Assembly: GCA_010015745.1 (NCBI GenBank)
Contig: ML978241.1
Span: 81,590 to 145,589, forward strand
Direction: 5' to 3'
DNA: 64,000 nucleotides
From: Setomelanomma holmii
Lineage: Eukaryota; Ascomycota; Dothideomycetes; Pleosporales; Phaeosphaeriaceae
Every line of letters starts with the position of its first letter. Within the stretch, counting starts at the first letter, position 1. The notes beneath the pieces were generated by a model. The model was not told the origin of the DNA. It did no database searches and saw only the letters and a program-made list of their open reading frames with translations. This document shows positions 1 to 12,695 of this stretch, one piece after another. A program made the translations under genes and the position numbers.

Positions 1-1182
1 GTGAAGGCTGCAGCAAGACACGTGTTTTGACCACTCTTCGCATTGACTACGGAGCACTGCGCGGCGCACGATGTTTCGTCATCAGTTTCGATGGGCCTCC
101 CATCTTTCGCCTGCTGCGCGCGATCCGCGGATTTACGATAAAGGACCCATGCATCAGAAATTGTACAAAAAGAAAGAAGCAGGACCGGAGCCCATGGAGA
201 ACGAGTGAGTGACATGATCGAGCACTCAAGAGAATGAGAGTTGCTCTGATCGGACGACCGCTACAGTACCTGGAGGCGTTGTCTGGACGAATGGCAAGCC
301 AAAATGTACTGAAGGCGCCTCTATAAGAGGGAGACGTGACTTGGGCAGCCGGTAGCTTGCCACCAGGATTGCGGCCATACCCACAATGTACCTTGCAGAG
401 GGACATGGCGTACTGATTCGGATCATATTGCACGGGCTGGAACTGTTTCGCGTGAGGGGTGACGAAAGATGATGACCTTACGTGGAACAATCGTCGAGAG
501 TGTTGAAGATGATGGTAGCGACGTGGGTCTTTTACCCGGTAGGGATGGTTTGGAATGGAAGGGATTGCGCCAAGTCTTTTGTCGCGAGCGCGTTGTCGCA
601 TTCTCCTACCTCGAGGCGTCGACATGAGCATACAAAGGGCGCCGGTGTTTCAAACTTTCAATGAGATCGGCGTGCACAAAGTTTAAGAGAAGATTGAAGC
701 CCTGTTGAGGCATTGCAAGCCATGGAAGGAGGCGATGTAGCATGAGGGGGTCTCATCCTTCGAAAGAGAATGTTTTGTTAATTAATCGGCATCTTGTCCG
801 TGCGATCTGTGACGATACGAGTCCTCGGCCCAAGGAAGGCAGGAATGTCCATCATATGTGGGGGTTTCAGCCACAGCTGCATTTGCTGTTGGGTAGTTCG
901 TAAGGCTGAGAGCGCACATGTCAGGTTCGCGATGACGGTTGAAGGTTGCGGCTCTTCGCCAAGACGCCGGACATTTTCCGCCGATCACAACAGGAAAGCA
1001 CGTCCCGTCCTGGGGAAGGCGCAACACCAGCCTCCTTCCATTGAGTGTTCAGCAAGCCAGCCATGGCTGCTGACTTTCTCCCACACGTCATACATCACTA
1101 AACGACACTATACCACCCATATCTACCCCGCCTCAAGGTGTTCTCACACCTGCCTCCCGCTCCACATCCCACAGCTCATTCC
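1..1182. other. Region without a recognisable gene
   Basis: Several open frames of 60-195 codons lie on both strands, but none shows a domain, signal peptide or protein-like composition, and they overlap each other in shadow frames. The last ~100 bases are the likely 5' flank of the LAMTOR-like gene that starts at 1183. Confidence 0.5.
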
Positions 1183-1812
1183 ATGGGCATCTGCTCCTCC
1201 TGCCTCGGTGGGCGGCGGCCCTCCGAGTCAGACGTGAGTGACACAATGCACCTGATACATGCCCTATCGAGCTCACATCCCTTACAGCAGTCTGACGCCT
1301 CACACCTGCTCAACGACCCGTACCAGCCGAACTATGGCACCACCGGTGGCGCGCTCAACGTGCCCCAGCCCGATCCGGAGGAGTTGAGGAGGCAGAGAGA
1401 GACATTGGAGCGCATTTGCGCTGAAACGTCCGAGTGAGTGCTCCTTCCGCCTAATCTAGACGTACTATCCACGGGAAGCGTCGCTCTTTCCTCAGGAAAT
1501 GTGACGTCCTTTTGGTCGATTTTGTGCTCATCCCTTGCGCCCAGGCAACTGATCCCTGTCTCGCAACCAACCACCATCCCTCCCGAAGTCACGGAACAAC
1601 CTACCAACGACGCCGAGTACGCTCGCCTCTTCAACGAACGCTTCGCTACATTACGAAAGCATACGAGCAGACCCTCATCCTCTGGCGCTGCCGATCCTGA
1701 AAACGACGAACAAGCATGGCTAGAGCAAGCCCTTGGTGGCCAGGGCGAAGATGAAGTCGATCACATTGAGCCCACCAAGGGAGGTCTGACGATTCAATTT
1801 GGTGCTCGATAG
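1183..1812 (+). CDS. LAMTOR1/Ego1-like membrane anchor of the Ragulator/EGO complex
   Basis: Three exons, 1183-1233, 1288-1433 and 1545-1812, joined by GT-AG introns of 54 and 111 nt, give 154 aa. The N-terminus MGICSSC carries Gly2 for N-myristoylation and Cys4/Cys7 for palmitoylation, which is how LAMTOR1/Meh1(Ego1) proteins attach to the vacuole or late endosome. The block DPYQPNYGTTGG, then PDPEELRRQRETLERICAET and the post-splice stretch QLIPVSQ fit the conserved helical LAMTOR region that wraps the other Ragulator subunits. In this family the protein holds Rag/Gtr GTPases on the vacuole for TORC1 control. The start was chosen because it places MGIC at the N-terminus; an in-frame codon 45 bases upstream would bury it. 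Splicing is supported by frame continuity at both junctions. The family call is from memory of motif layout. Confidence 0.82.
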
Positions 1813-2433
1813 GTGCTGGTCCCATTACAGCCTTGGTAAAGGCTTGTACACACTTTCATTGCTTGTTTTAGTCAACATAGGCTCCAAGCCGCTTTTGGAT
1901 ACCCATAATTTCTTTTTTGCGTCATGTCATTTACCGGCGTCTTCCTCCATACCGTCCATGAGCTTCCTGCTAGAAGATGTGGTGTCATCGCGCTGAAAAA
2001 TCATACTTCATGAAGTACAATCACGCTTTATGTGCGACCAGAATTTTCACTATCATCCTACTGTCATCACAGCAGCGTTAGGGAGGCCTAGGAGCCAGGT
2101 CATAATGTGTTTATCAGGTACTCATACGGACCGCCCTATCCCACGGCGTCTGCACAAAGGTCCAGACCGATGCGCCCGACATAACAAGAAGTGGGTATCA
2201 AAAGAAGTCACTGACAGCTCCGCCTCCAATGCCTCCTGGCCTCCCAATGACCATTCACCGGTGTGAGATCTCAATCCATCTCAACGGGAAGGCCACATGT
2301 GCTACAAAAAATAGCACAACACTCTGAAAGAAAAGAACTTGACCGCCATCAGCGCCACGTACCAGGCGTCAGCCTAGAATGTAAAGTCTCACTCCTAGTC
2401 ATCCTGCAATGCAAGCATGCAGTATGCCCGACT
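1813..2433. other. Intergenic spacer between convergent genes
   Basis: This stretch lies between the 3' ends of the LAMTOR-like gene (plus) and the zinc-motif protein gene (minus). It has only short overlapping open frames and no recognisable element. Confidence 0.5.
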
Positions 2434-4132
2434 CTACGCCTCCTCCGCCAGTCGCTCAGGTACATTACCGCCGACTCGCTTCTCGCCGGTCGCAGGCACG
2501 GGTGCTGCTCCTCCAAGAAGCGGACCCTGCTCATCGCCACCATCCATCTCCGTATCCTCGTTCATTTCCTTATCCCCAACTCCATCTCCGCTCCCACGTA
2601 CCGGACCCTTCTCATCCTCAAACTCCCCTAACTTCTTCTCCGCCCTCTCCCTCAACAACCTCTCCAAGTGCGCCTTGTATACCGCATCAATATGATCGAG
2701 TCGCATATCCAGCGTCCTGTCTACCGTGCGCTGCAGCGCGAAAGGGAGCTTCGCATGTGTGCGGGCGGCCCACCTACGGGCACACTCCTTGAGCGCGCTC
2801 GAGAGCTCCTGGGTCTCGTCGGCGGAGAGGTGTGGGTTTGCTGCGATGTGTGTGTCCGCGGTGGTTTCAGCGAGGTGGCGGACTGTGTTTGTTGTTGCGA
2901 AATGGAGAACTTGTTCCTGTCATACTTGTTAGCAACACATGCTTCCACATGTGGCGATCGCGCAGGATTCAAACGTATTCACGTACAAAAGCTACCTTGT
3001 TCCTAATCCCCATCTTCTCCACCGCACTCAACGTCCTCTCTTTATCACCCATCCTCCTAACAACCTCGGGAATCGCTATGACAGGACTACTCACCACCGG
3101 CTCATACCGCTCGAGGAAATGCTGCCCGTACCGCTGCCCAGGTACATCGACGCCGTTCTCGCGAATTAGCTCGTGGATACGTCCCTCAGGCATCTTGGTC
3201 ATGTCGATGTTCCATCCTTGGCTGATGGTGGTGTGGTTGTAGGATGTGGGACGGCGACCGATACTCACGGCGAGGTCGGCGGCGGTGTCGCTGGCGGAGC
3301 TGCCGGGCGAGGAAGGGGCAATGTATGCTGGTGTGGTGGTGGTAGGTGCTGGGCGGCGATGGGGGCGCGCGGAAGTTGCGGTGGGTGTATCTGTGATGTG
3401 TGGTGCTGTGCGTCGGCGTTTGTGGGATGTGGGTGATGCTGGATCGGGTGCGAAGTCTTCGTCTGAGGATGAGTCGCTGAGAAGAGGTTTGGTTTTTGAC
3501 TTTGTCGGACGCTTCTTGTGGGCCGACTTGGGTGCTGCCGTTACTTTGCCTTTGCCTTTGACTAGCGTCTTCGCTTCGTCCGCATGATCCGCGTCTTTGA
3601 GCTCGACGATGCCATCCCTAGTGGTCTGCTTGTGTTGCTCTTCTTTCGCCGGCGCAGGGCTCTTGATACCTCCCAACACTCTCCTCTTGCTCACACCGCC
3701 ACTGCGCAATCCAAGCAGCCCGCCAGGAGAGCCCATGCCACCATGGACCAAGTTTCTGCCCTGCTTGTTCCGCTTCGTCTGGCACGGCAAACAGATCTGC
3801 CATCCACAACCAGGGCACCGTAGCATCTCGCTGGTAAGATTACGACTGTCGCACTCGGTGCACTTTGCGGTGTGGATCTTGATTACGGTGAAGTCTTTTA
3901 GGTCGGCGGAGCAAATCTTGAGAGCACTGCCGCCAGGTGTGCGCGGTACGAGAGGAATAGGCGAAGTCGAGGTTCCTGTGGTGTGTGCTGCTGGAGACGA
4001 GATCGTGGCGCCGGGTGTCGCTGGCGTCAGAGACGGCGAACGAGCGCCCGGCGTGGCAGGTGGTATCATTGGTGTGTTGCTCGGGACAGGAGGGGCACCT
4101 TGGTGTGGGGGCGTCTTAGTCGGTGTAGACAT
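2434..4132 (-). CDS. Uncharacterised protein with a cysteine-rich zinc-binding-like motif and disordered linker
   Basis: Two exons on the minus strand, 4132-2996 and 2916-2434, separated by a 79-nt GT-AG intron in phase 0, encode 539 aa. Residues 1-70 are Pro/Thr/Ser-rich. A cysteine cluster follows (CTECDSR then CPGCGWQICLPC, about residues 90-120), spaced like a treble-clef or RING-type zinc site. The middle is Lys/Ser/Thr-rich and acidic with basic patches (KSAHKKRPTKSKTK, HKRRRTA), so nuclear localisation is plausible. The C-terminal exon is helical (about 160 residues, rich in Leu/Arg/Glu/Ala), ends in an acidic tail and reads coherently only after splicing. I do not recognise a named family; the zinc-site reading is inference from Cys spacing. 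Confidence 0.7.
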
Positions 4133-6710
4133 GGTTGAGTCACCGGTGTGGAAGGAAGGGTTGAGTGAAGTGAGGTACTCTGTTGTCGGTCTTCGAGATT
4201 AAATGAGGGCGAATAATGGAACCAGCTGGCGCAGACTCGCAGAAGCGATTCAGCCCCGCCGTGCAAACGCTCGCGGATGAATTCCTGGAAGCGTCGAAAG
4301 CAAACGCTGCGAAGTGACGTGAGGTATCGGCAAGCGTGAGAGCAGGCGATAACACAGCTGTTGGACTGAGCTCGTGCGGTGTTGGCGCCGTGTGGGCTGT
4401 GCTTCTGCGGTACCACGAACAGGGAGCTTGGGGGAAGGGTCCACGAAGCTTGGATATCTTCGGTGGAGTCAGAGGTGGGGCAATATGAGGAACAGTGAAT
4501 GACGGGATGGCGATGTTCGAATGAAGGCGATGGACTTGAAGTGCCGTGGTCGCTGCGGCTTAGCAAGCTTGATGAGGGAGGGTGTGGTGTCTCGAGCTAA
4601 TCCAGGATAGATATTGGCGTCGTGGTTTATCTTGTTATTCAACATACAAGACTGCGCTCTGTCGAATTGAGACCTTCAAGAGATAGTCGCCTTTGTATTC
4701 TTCGCACGAGGTGTCACAAGGTTGACGTCCTCCAAAGCTCTGTGATTGAACAAGATCGATCCAGTCTGGGGATATAGACTAGATATACTGGTCTCGCTGA
4801 AAATTGTGTACTAACTTTACCGTCAATGCAGGAGAATGACGCTAGAACGGAAGACAGGAAATACGAATGTACACCGAAGGAACTGTGAAGAGACCGGTTT
4901 GGTCCTGACAGATACTCGAACGGATATACGAACGCAAGAAGATTTGTGAATTCAAAGGAACGATATTTATACTGTAAACGTGCGGGGTGTCTCGTGCTGG
5001 CAGGCGTTGCAGTCACATCCCAAAAGGGAGTCATGAGCACACGAACCTTCATTCCGATCTTGCGTGCTGAGGCTTGACCACGTCTCGGAGCCTGATGACC
5101 CAACGAGATTTGCGAGGTTCCGTTATTTGATGGAGGTCTTTGTCCTGTTTGCATGCATGAGTTGTGATGCACTTTTGGTGTGCTCGCATGAAGCACGCAA
5201 GCGTTGGCGAGGAGGCCGTCATAGCTCCTTTTGTAGATTAGGGACAGGAATATGACGAACGAGAAACGTTGAGAAGCAATTAGATGTTATGGTAAGTAAA
5301 GTGTGATGAGGATGAAAGTTGACGAACGAGATGTTGTTGCGGTGTTTCGTTGACAGTTTGTACCACCCACAAATTGAGGGGCATCTTTGAGACTTAGATG
5401 GCGACTGCTATCTTTACTGCACACTGGCATGCATTCTCCAACTACGACTCAGATCGTAGTGGTATCTGAGCTCCTCTGTCGTCGAAAACTCGGAATTGCT
5501 GCGCCGTGGCACAAGACGGATGACCACGTTCATTCAGAAGCGACGGCATTCAAAGATGCTGGAAAGAACTTGACGGAAGAACGAATGGGATAGCCATTTC
5601 GTCGCGCGATAGAATTGTGGATTGATGAGGTTGCGATCAAGAAGATTGAAGACGTCTGCATCGCGATAGAGGTCTGAAGGCCGCGCTAAGCCATATTCGT
5701 CAGCAAAGGCAGCAACCGCCTGGCAGAGCTATCAACACCGTCTTCTCGTCTATCTTCCCACGGCAAGCAATGCGCATGTCACCTCTCTTCCAGCTTCGGC
5801 ATTTGACAGTCAGCTTGTCGGCATGTTTCTCCGCACCTTCTGCCTAGACGGCTGCATCCGCTTGCCTACGGCTTAGAATCATCCCGCATCTCACTACTCC
5901 CAGCTCCTTCACCGGCAATGTTTCGAGCGTCTTGAGAGAAATGCGCATCTCGCGAAGAACGAGCAGCAGCGGTGACCCCGACTATTGAAGGCGTCGCATC
6001 CTATGACGCAGCAGTCTTTGGAGCTGAAGATGACTCTGGGGCGGTGTGTTGAATGCGCGAGGCCGCAGCGCTAGCCACCAGCCTTTGCAGCCGTTCAGCT
6101 CGTTAGCGATGTCTCCGCAGCTTCTGCCATTCCCCACGCTCTCGCGACGCTGTGCGCGCGCGCGATTCTGCACATCGTCCATCAACTGCAATTGCAAACC
6201 ATCTCGTGGCAAAACTTGCGCGACTGGTGCAGTTTGCTGCTGCGCTAGTGTAGGCAGACACGACGCGTAGTGAGCCACTCAGCGTTTTATTGTGACTCTC
6301 ACATCCAACGCGTCCATCAATACTGGCAATTTGGCGAACGCTGTCATCAACTAATCGCGCTGCTTGAGCACTAGGGTCGCATATACAAACGTAATTGCAG
6401 AGGATTTGTGCGAGTGGCGGTGCTGCAGCGCGTTCGTGCAGCCTCGACTTAGCTTGCATTACAGACCCTGCGACCTCCCATATTCATCAGGCAGCATACC
6501 ACGACCATCTAAAACCGCCTCTGACTAACTTTTCCGGGGTACTGGGCTTTCACAACACCGCCTTTTCCTGAGACGAAAGTGCCCCAGGGGCAGCATTGTT
6601 CCCGGCCTCCAGGCGATTTCATTCACTTGCGACACGTCCCGGAGTATTTATTTCGTCCAACGACTCAGGTCCACAGCACCAAATCCTCGCATCAGACCAC
6701 GATCATCATC
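4133..6710. other. 2.6-kb gene-poor spacer
   Basis: The region lies between the divergent starts of the zinc-motif protein gene and the HMT1-like transporter. Open frames up to 166 codons exist on both strands but are mutually overlapping and low in protein-like character. A regulatory role for this long 5' flank is possible, but no specific site could be named. Confidence 0.45.
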
Positions 6711-9335
6711 ATGATTGCCAACAGCCATCAGACTTCGCTGTCGCCGGCCATGGCTCTTCTCGACTACATGCATGCGCCTGTAGTAGGTTTCTACTACCTC
6801 GGTGCATGCGCATTTGGCCTCTGTGTTTTGCAGAAGCCTACGCCTGTCTCACACGCAAGACGACGAGGCATAATAGCTTTCGCGGCCATTACACTCCTCG
6901 CTAACATCACCGAGGTACTCTACTACTTCAGCCGGTCCATGGCTAATTGGGCATACGAGCCACCGAAGCCTGCCGCTATTCGCTGTCTTGGCGCTATACT
7001 CGTCTGGTCGCAGTTGCTACATCAGCTCTATTCAAGCAAGTCGCTGCGGTGGCATGCTTTCTTCGGCGCCTTTGTCTTGCATTTCGCGCTGGAGACCACG
7101 ATCTGCCTCTTGAGTAGCTTCAGTATACCTGGTAACGAACAGCACGATACGGGCTTTGTTCTTGGGTGTGTCAGGTCTGTCGTATCACTGTGTCTGATGG
7201 TCGATGCCTTTGCCATCCTCATCACCAAGCACACGGAGAAAAGCTCGGACGAAGAACGACAATCGCTATTGAGCAAGCAGACGAACGGCTCAGCTAACAC
7301 AACGAACGACGCATCTTATGGAACGATTCCGGACGCGGTACCAGATGAGGAAGAGAGCGAACATATCGACCGCGATAAGGAAATCAAGGAGCAACAAGCG
7401 AAGCGGCTCGAAGAAGAAGGCGGATGGCTTGGCTACCTCAAGTCGTTCACTGTATTTCTGCCATACCTCTTTCCCCAAGATGATTGGATGGTGATGGGCG
7501 CACTGCTGTTGCGTCTGCTACACATGCTGCAAGAACGTGTACTCAACCTTCTGACGCCACGCCAACTCGGTATCATCACGAACAGACTGTCCGAGCCGAA
7601 TCCGACGATGCCGTGGAAAGACATAGGTCTTTGGGTTCTATTCAGCTACGTCAACAGCTACGCTGGCCTTGGATTTCTTGATGGAATCGCCAACTTGGTC
7701 ATCACGAACTCAGCGTACCGACGAATCACTCTGCTCGCCTACGAGCACGTTCTGGGCTTGTCCATGGACTTTCACACAAGCAAAGACTCTGGCGAAGTCT
7801 TGAAGGCCGTCGAGCAAGCGTCTTCACTTAACACGCTCATCGAGATGGTTCTCTTCGATGTATGTCCAATCTTTTTGGACATTATCGTTGCTGTATACTA
7901 CGTGACAACTCTGTTTGACGCGTATATGGCTTTTATTATCCTGTTCATGGGAGCGGCCTACATCAGCATCGGTTGGTATTTCACAAGCCTCTCGCAACCA
8001 AAACGCCGAGACTACGTTGAGAAGCAGAGAACAGAAAGCTCCACCGTCAACGAAGTAGTCCACAACTGGCAGACTGTGGCCTACTTCAACCGACTCTCAT
8101 TCGAGCACAGTCGATACGCATCCAATATCATGAGCACGATCCGAGCGCAGTACGCATATTACTTTCGATCGATGGGCGGACACGCCATGCAGGATCTCAT
8201 CACTACCTTTGGATTTGCGGGTTGCTGTATTTTTGGAATGTCACAGATTGTGTCTGGTCGCAAGCCAGTCGGCAACCTTGTCACGCTGATGATGTATTGG
8301 TCGACTCTGACGACGCCTTTGTATGTTCTGTCATACAGTTACCGTATGATATCGAGCTCGCTTATCGATGCGGAACGTCTTCTCCAGCTGCTCAACACCA
8401 AGCCCAGTGTAGCTGATCAGGAAGGTGCGAAGGATCTTATTGTGGATGAAGGCAAAGTCGAGTTCAAGGATGTCGAATTTGCCTACGACGTTCGAAAGCC
8501 GATCATCCGAGGTGTCAACCTACAAGCAGAAGGTGGACAGACGATCGCCTTTGTAGGGGAGACTGGAGGTGGCAAGTCAACGATGTTGAAACTCCTGTTC
8601 CGTTTCTACGATGTTACTGGCGGCTCCATTATGATCGATGGCCAGGACTTGCGATCCGTCACGCAGGCTAGCTTGCGTGAAGCGCTCGGTCTGGTCCCTC
8701 AAGATCCGGTCCTCTTCAACCAGACCATCCTTCAGAACATTCGCTATGCGCGCCTCGATGCTACTGACGAAGAGATCAAGGACGCTTGCCGAGCTGCTGC
8801 CATCCACGATGATATCGAGACCTTCCCAGACAAGTACAATTCGAAGGTTGGTGAACGTGGTGTTCGACTTTCAGGTGGCCAACTTCAGCGCATCGCCATT
8901 GCACGCGTGCTGCTCAAGAATCCTAAGATCGTGCTCCTGGATGAGGCCACTTCTGCTATTGACTCCGCCATCGAAGAACAGATCCAAGCTGCCTTCCGCA
9001 AACTTAGTATGGGACGTACGACCTTCGTAATTGCGCATCGACTCAGCACCATTGTCGAAGCTGACCAGATCATCGTTATTGAAAAGGGTCAGGTTGCTCA
9101 AAGAGGCACTCATCATGAGCTTCTGGAGATGGGCGGGAAATATTCAGAACTGTGGTCGAAGCAGACAGCAGGTCATCTTTCCGCCGTCAACTCGAAAGCG
9201 CCGTCGAAAGCGAATTCGACGAAAGGCGACGACGGCAATAGCACACCGCTGATCGACATCACGCCAGCTGAAGAGGATTCAGCAAAGGCAACAGGAAGGA
9301 GCGACAGCGACGAGACGCTAGGGAAGCGAAGATGA
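6711..9335 (+). CDS. HMT1-type vacuolar ABC half-transporter (heavy-metal tolerance/phytochelatin class)
   Basis: A single-exon gene of 874 aa. The order is an N-terminal block of about five membrane helices (TMD0, residues 1-180), an acidic cytosolic linker with a DEEESEHIDRDKE stretch, a six-helix ABC transmembrane domain, and one nucleotide-binding domain. Visible motifs are Walker A GETGGGKST with Lys622, signature LSGGQ at 720-724, Walker B with Asp744/Glu745, and the H-loop His776. TMD0 plus one TMD-NBD half is the layout of Schizosaccharomyces Hmt1 and related ABCB/ATM1-like proteins, which move phytochelatin or glutathione-metal conjugates into the vacuole. ATG 6711 (MIANSHQ) is preferred over an upstream in-frame codon at 6579, since the upstream stretch is hydrophilic and unlike the family; ATG at MALLDYM is another option. 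The substrate is inferred from family only. Confidence 0.88.
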   Translation: MIANSHQTSLSPAMALLDYMHAPVVGFYYLGACAFGLCVLQKPTPVSHARRRGIIAFAAITLLANITEVLYYFSRSMANWAYEPPKPAAIRCLGAILVWSQLLHQLYSSKSLRWHAFFGAFVLHFALETTICLLSSFSIPGNEQHDTGFVLGCVRSVVSLCLMVDAFAILITKHTEKSSDEERQSLLSKQTNGSANTTNDASYGTIPDAVPDEEESEHIDRDKEIKEQQAKRLEEEGGWLGYLKSFTVFLPYLFPQDDWMVMGALLLRLLHMLQERVLNLLTPRQLGIITNRLSEPNPTMPWKDIGLWVLFSYVNSYAGLGFLDGIANLVITNSAYRRITLLAYEHVLGLSMDFHTSKDSGEVLKAVEQASSLNTLIEMVLFDVCPIFLDIIVAVYYVTTLFDAYMAFIILFMGAAYISIGWYFTSLSQPKRRDYVEKQRTESSTVNEVVHNWQTVAYFNRLSFEHSRYASNIMSTIRAQYAYYFRSMGGHAMQDLITTFGFAGCCIFGMSQIVSGRKPVGNLVTLMMYWSTLTTPLYVLSYSYRMISSSLIDAERLLQLLNTKPSVADQEGAKDLIVDEGKVEFKDVEFAYDVRKPIIRGVNLQAEGGQTIAFVGETGGGKSTMLKLLFRFYDVTGGSIMIDGQDLRSVTQASLREALGLVPQDPVLFNQTILQNIRYARLDATDEEIKDACRAAAIHDDIETFPDKYNSKVGERGVRLSGGQLQRIAIARVLLKNPKIVLLDEATSAIDSAIEEQIQAAFRKLSMGRTTFVIAHRLSTIVEADQIIVIEKGQVAQRGTHHELLEMGGKYSELWSKQTAGHLSAVNSKAPSKANSTKGDDGNSTPLIDITPAEEDSAKATGRSDSDETLGKRR

Positions 9336-10346
9336 AATTGATGAGACACATACGACAAGCGACGACTTAGACAATGGCTGTTATGCATTGAATTTTAGGG
9401 TTTGCATGTGGGCTTAGGCCATTCTCTAGTTCAGCCTCATTGAATGTACGACACAGCCAATCAGAGGGCGCCGCGCGCATGCAATGTAGCCGGTCGGACT
9501 CGGTGGGCATCAGCAACTCCACACACATGGCGGGGTAAAGTCTGCATACTGAAGATGAAGCTGGCAGGACACAGAGGAGATGAAATTTGCGATTAGGCGC
9601 TGTTGCAACCTTCCTAATACAGGATGTATCTTCACACGTTGTCTTAGCAAAAGACGCAGCACTCAAACATGTTGCCGGCTATAATGAAAATCATCGCCAG
9701 TATCTTTCAAAACTCACATTGTGCCAGTCGGTGTATGTACTAACACTTTCGACGTTCAGGAGAAACATAGAGCTTATATATGGTTTTGTGTTTGGTTAAG
9801 GCCGTGGTTCGGCTTCCGATGTGCCTGAGGAACGGGAAGAAAACGGTTCCCGACCGTGCGGCGCAGACCTGGATTGGGGAACCATCAGTTACCTCGAGTG
9901 TGCATACAGCCTGCAGATCATGTCTTCGTTTAGTCTTACATCTCTGGGCATTTCTTCCTGGAGAGCGCCTTTCTAGCGCACCAGCCAAAGCACTGCAAAT
10001 CATCAGGTGTCATCAACAAATTGCCCGTCGCGTATGCGGACGAACCATATATCTCGTGATCGGAACAACAATTGTCGCAGTGCTATACCGATAGAGGTCA
10101 AAGGTGCGAGGCTGTCGTTGGCGGCGGGACGAAAGATCTCGCCGCGCACCAACCGAAGCCGCACGGACGCGGATTAGGCCAACGGGAAGGCGATCGTATA
10201 CGCATCACTCGCTACTCGCTTGAAACCGCGCGTGTCTGGGTGCGCCTGTCATGATGGCACGTTAAGAGGCTGGCATTTCCTCTTCTCTTCCATTCATTCT
10301 CCTATACCCATCGTCCTTCAACGCAGTGTTGGTGCATTCCATCGCA
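9336..10346. other. Intergenic spacer, no gene seen
   Basis: About 1 kb between the transporter stop and the P450 start. It contains short overlapping frames only. The last ~200 bases are the presumed P450 promoter; no distinctive element was identified. Confidence 0.5.
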
Positions 10347-12065
10347 ATGCCGATCCCCAAACGCGCCTTACTGCTCTCCTCCGTCGCCATCACATTCTTC
10401 ACCTCCCGCTACGCACCACAAGTCGCTTTCTTCCCGCGGAGTTATTTCTGGAACATCGCGACGCTCTTCTTGATCCAGGTGTTTGCGCAATATGCATGGA
10501 CGATTGTCGTGTACCCGTTGTTCCTGAGCCCGTTGCGTCATTTGCCGCAGCCTCCGGTACGTTGAAGTTCCGAACGAATCTCAGATCTGAAATCCGCAGG
10601 AAACTTGTACGCGCGTTTTGCTGACGGTGATCGTGTACAGAATGCGCACTTCTTGCTTGGACACTTCAGAAGGATATTCAAGGAGCCAACGGGTAATCCT
10701 CAGAGGGAATGGATCGACACGGTGCCAAACGATGGCGTGTTGTATTATCGGTGGTTGTTCAATGAGTCACGTGTCTTGGTCACGAATCCGAAGGCGATCG
10801 GTGAAGTACTGGTCCAGCGCAACTACGACTTCGTGAAGCCTGAGAGGATACGGAATGGCCTTGGACGACTTCTGGGTGTTGGCATCTTGATCGCGGAAGG
10901 CGATGAGCATAAGCGCCAGCGCAAGCTCTTGATGCCGGCTTTCTCATTCCGACATATCAAGGACTTGTATCCGATCTTCTGGGACAAGGCGCGAGAGATG
11001 ACTGACCGCATCTCTGCGACCATGAGGGACAGCCAGGACGGGTCGCACGTCATCGAAATCCGCGAGTGGGCTTCGAGAGCCACACTCGACATCATCGGCC
11101 TCGCAGGCTGTGGCCAGGATTTCGACTCGCTCGCCAACCCCGACAACGAGCTCAACCAGACCTACAAATCCATCTTCTCCAGCAACCGCGGTGCGCAAAT
11201 CGTACAGCTCTTCCTCGGCATGCTACCACACTGGTTGGCTGTTGCCCTGCCACTCAAACGCAACGACGAAATCGGCAAAGCCATCAGCACCATCAAGAGC
11301 GTCGCACGCGATCTCATCGCCGACAAGCGCGCCAAGATGCTCGAAGGAAAAGCAGACCAGATTGATATTCTGTCAGTGGCTATGCAGTCCGGCGGCTTCA
11401 CCGATGAAGACCTCGTAAACCAACTCATGACCTTCCTCGCGGCCGGCCACGAAACCACCGCATCCGCAATGTCCTGGGCTGTGTACTTGCTGTGCAAATA
11501 CCCCGACGTTCAGGCCAAGCTTCGGCAAGAGATTCGTGCCGAGCTGGATATCAATGGGCAAATCAGTGCTGCGGAGATTGATCGCTTGCCGTATTTGAAT
11601 GCGGTGCTGAACGAGACGATGCGTATTTTCCCACCAGTCCCGTTGACACTGCGCGAAACGGTGCAAAATACTGCGATCCAAGGACAGTACGTTCCTGCCG
11701 GCACGACTATTGTAATATGCCCCTGGGCAATCAACACGTCCACCACACTCTGGGGCCCCGACGCACGCGAATTCAAGCCCGAGCGCTGGCTCGCTGCGGG
11801 CAAATCGAACACCGGCGGCGCGGAAAGTAACTACGCCAACACGACATTCTTACATGGCCCGAGGAGTTGTATCGGCAAGGATTTTGCGAAGGCGGAATTT
11901 GCGTGTCTTGTGGCCGGGTTGGTGGGGCGGTTTGAGATTGGCTGGGAGGGCGAGGAGTGGGAGTTGAAGATTCAGGGGGGAATTACGGCGAGGCCAAAGG
12001 GTGGGTTGAGAGTGCGGTTGAGGGAGGTTGGGCATGAATGGGTCGGTGAGAAGGTGGGGATGTAA
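10347..12065 (+). CDS. Cytochrome P450 monooxygenase, membrane-anchored
   Basis: Two exons, 10347-10556 and 10641-12065, with an 84-nt GT-AG intron, give 544 aa. The first exon carries an N-terminal hydrophobic anchor and a Pro-rich hinge that splices onto NAHFLLGHF. P450 landmarks are visible in order: the I-helix AGHETT oxygen-binding motif, the K-helix ExxR (NETMR), and the heme loop FLHGPRSCIGK with the iron-ligating Cys at about residue 480. An upstream GTG at 10326 is in frame but ATG 10347 is the first real start. The substrate cannot be read from sequence. No polyketide synthase, NRPS or terpene cyclase lies nearby in this window, so assignment to a metabolite cluster is not supported. 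Confidence 0.9.
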
Positions 12066-12695
12066 TGCTACGGAGCGGAAGGACGGGGTGTAGTTCTTGT
12101 GGCATGTTTGGCCGCGTATTCTGAAGTGCATATAATGATCAAAATGAGTAAGAAGCATGGCTTTCGCTGATTTGTAAGACGAACCGTGGTATTACCCTAT
12201 CTAGGCAATCAATCGACCATACTTCCATCACGAAGCCCAGATACTAAGCCTTCGAATTAGGAAATGTATGGGTGAGGTAACAGTGACCACCATTTTGAGA
12301 AAGGAGGTGAGGAGGCAATTTGTCTTGTGAACTGGTAGTCCAGATGTAAATCTGATCGGTCGAAGCGTACTTACCCTTGTTCTGATGCGCAGTGAATGGC
12401 ATGCGTGACTGCTTTCTCTGACAAACTTCATCGCCGATCTCTTCGTCAGCAGAGCGTCTGTACATTAAGGGAGAAAAGTAACAATGCTGGCCACACCGAT
12501 TCTGGCTTCATTCATCGACCTACGTTGTTGTTATCGGGTGCGGGCGATGTTGTGGTTGGTCGCGGAGGTGAAGCATAGTAGTGAGCGGGGAAAGAAGCTC
12601 GACACTTGCGCTAACTTCCAGATAAAAGAAGGCTTTGGCAGTGTCATTCGTACCGAATCGTAATGTCTGTACACGTACCTCGATAAGACGTTCTC
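12066..12695. other. Spacer between convergent genes
   Basis: 630 bases between the 3' ends of the P450 (plus) and the P-loop ATPase (minus). No gene or repeat was recognised. Confidence 0.5.

Noticed and set aside
47..631. A 194-codon minus-strand frame near the left edge
   Set aside because: Arg/Ser-rich chance-like translation with no start context, motif or splice partner.
10347..12065. P450 as part of a secondary-metabolite cluster
   Set aside because: Neighbours are a metal-type ABC transporter, a small ATPase and the RdRP-helicase; no backbone synthase is present.
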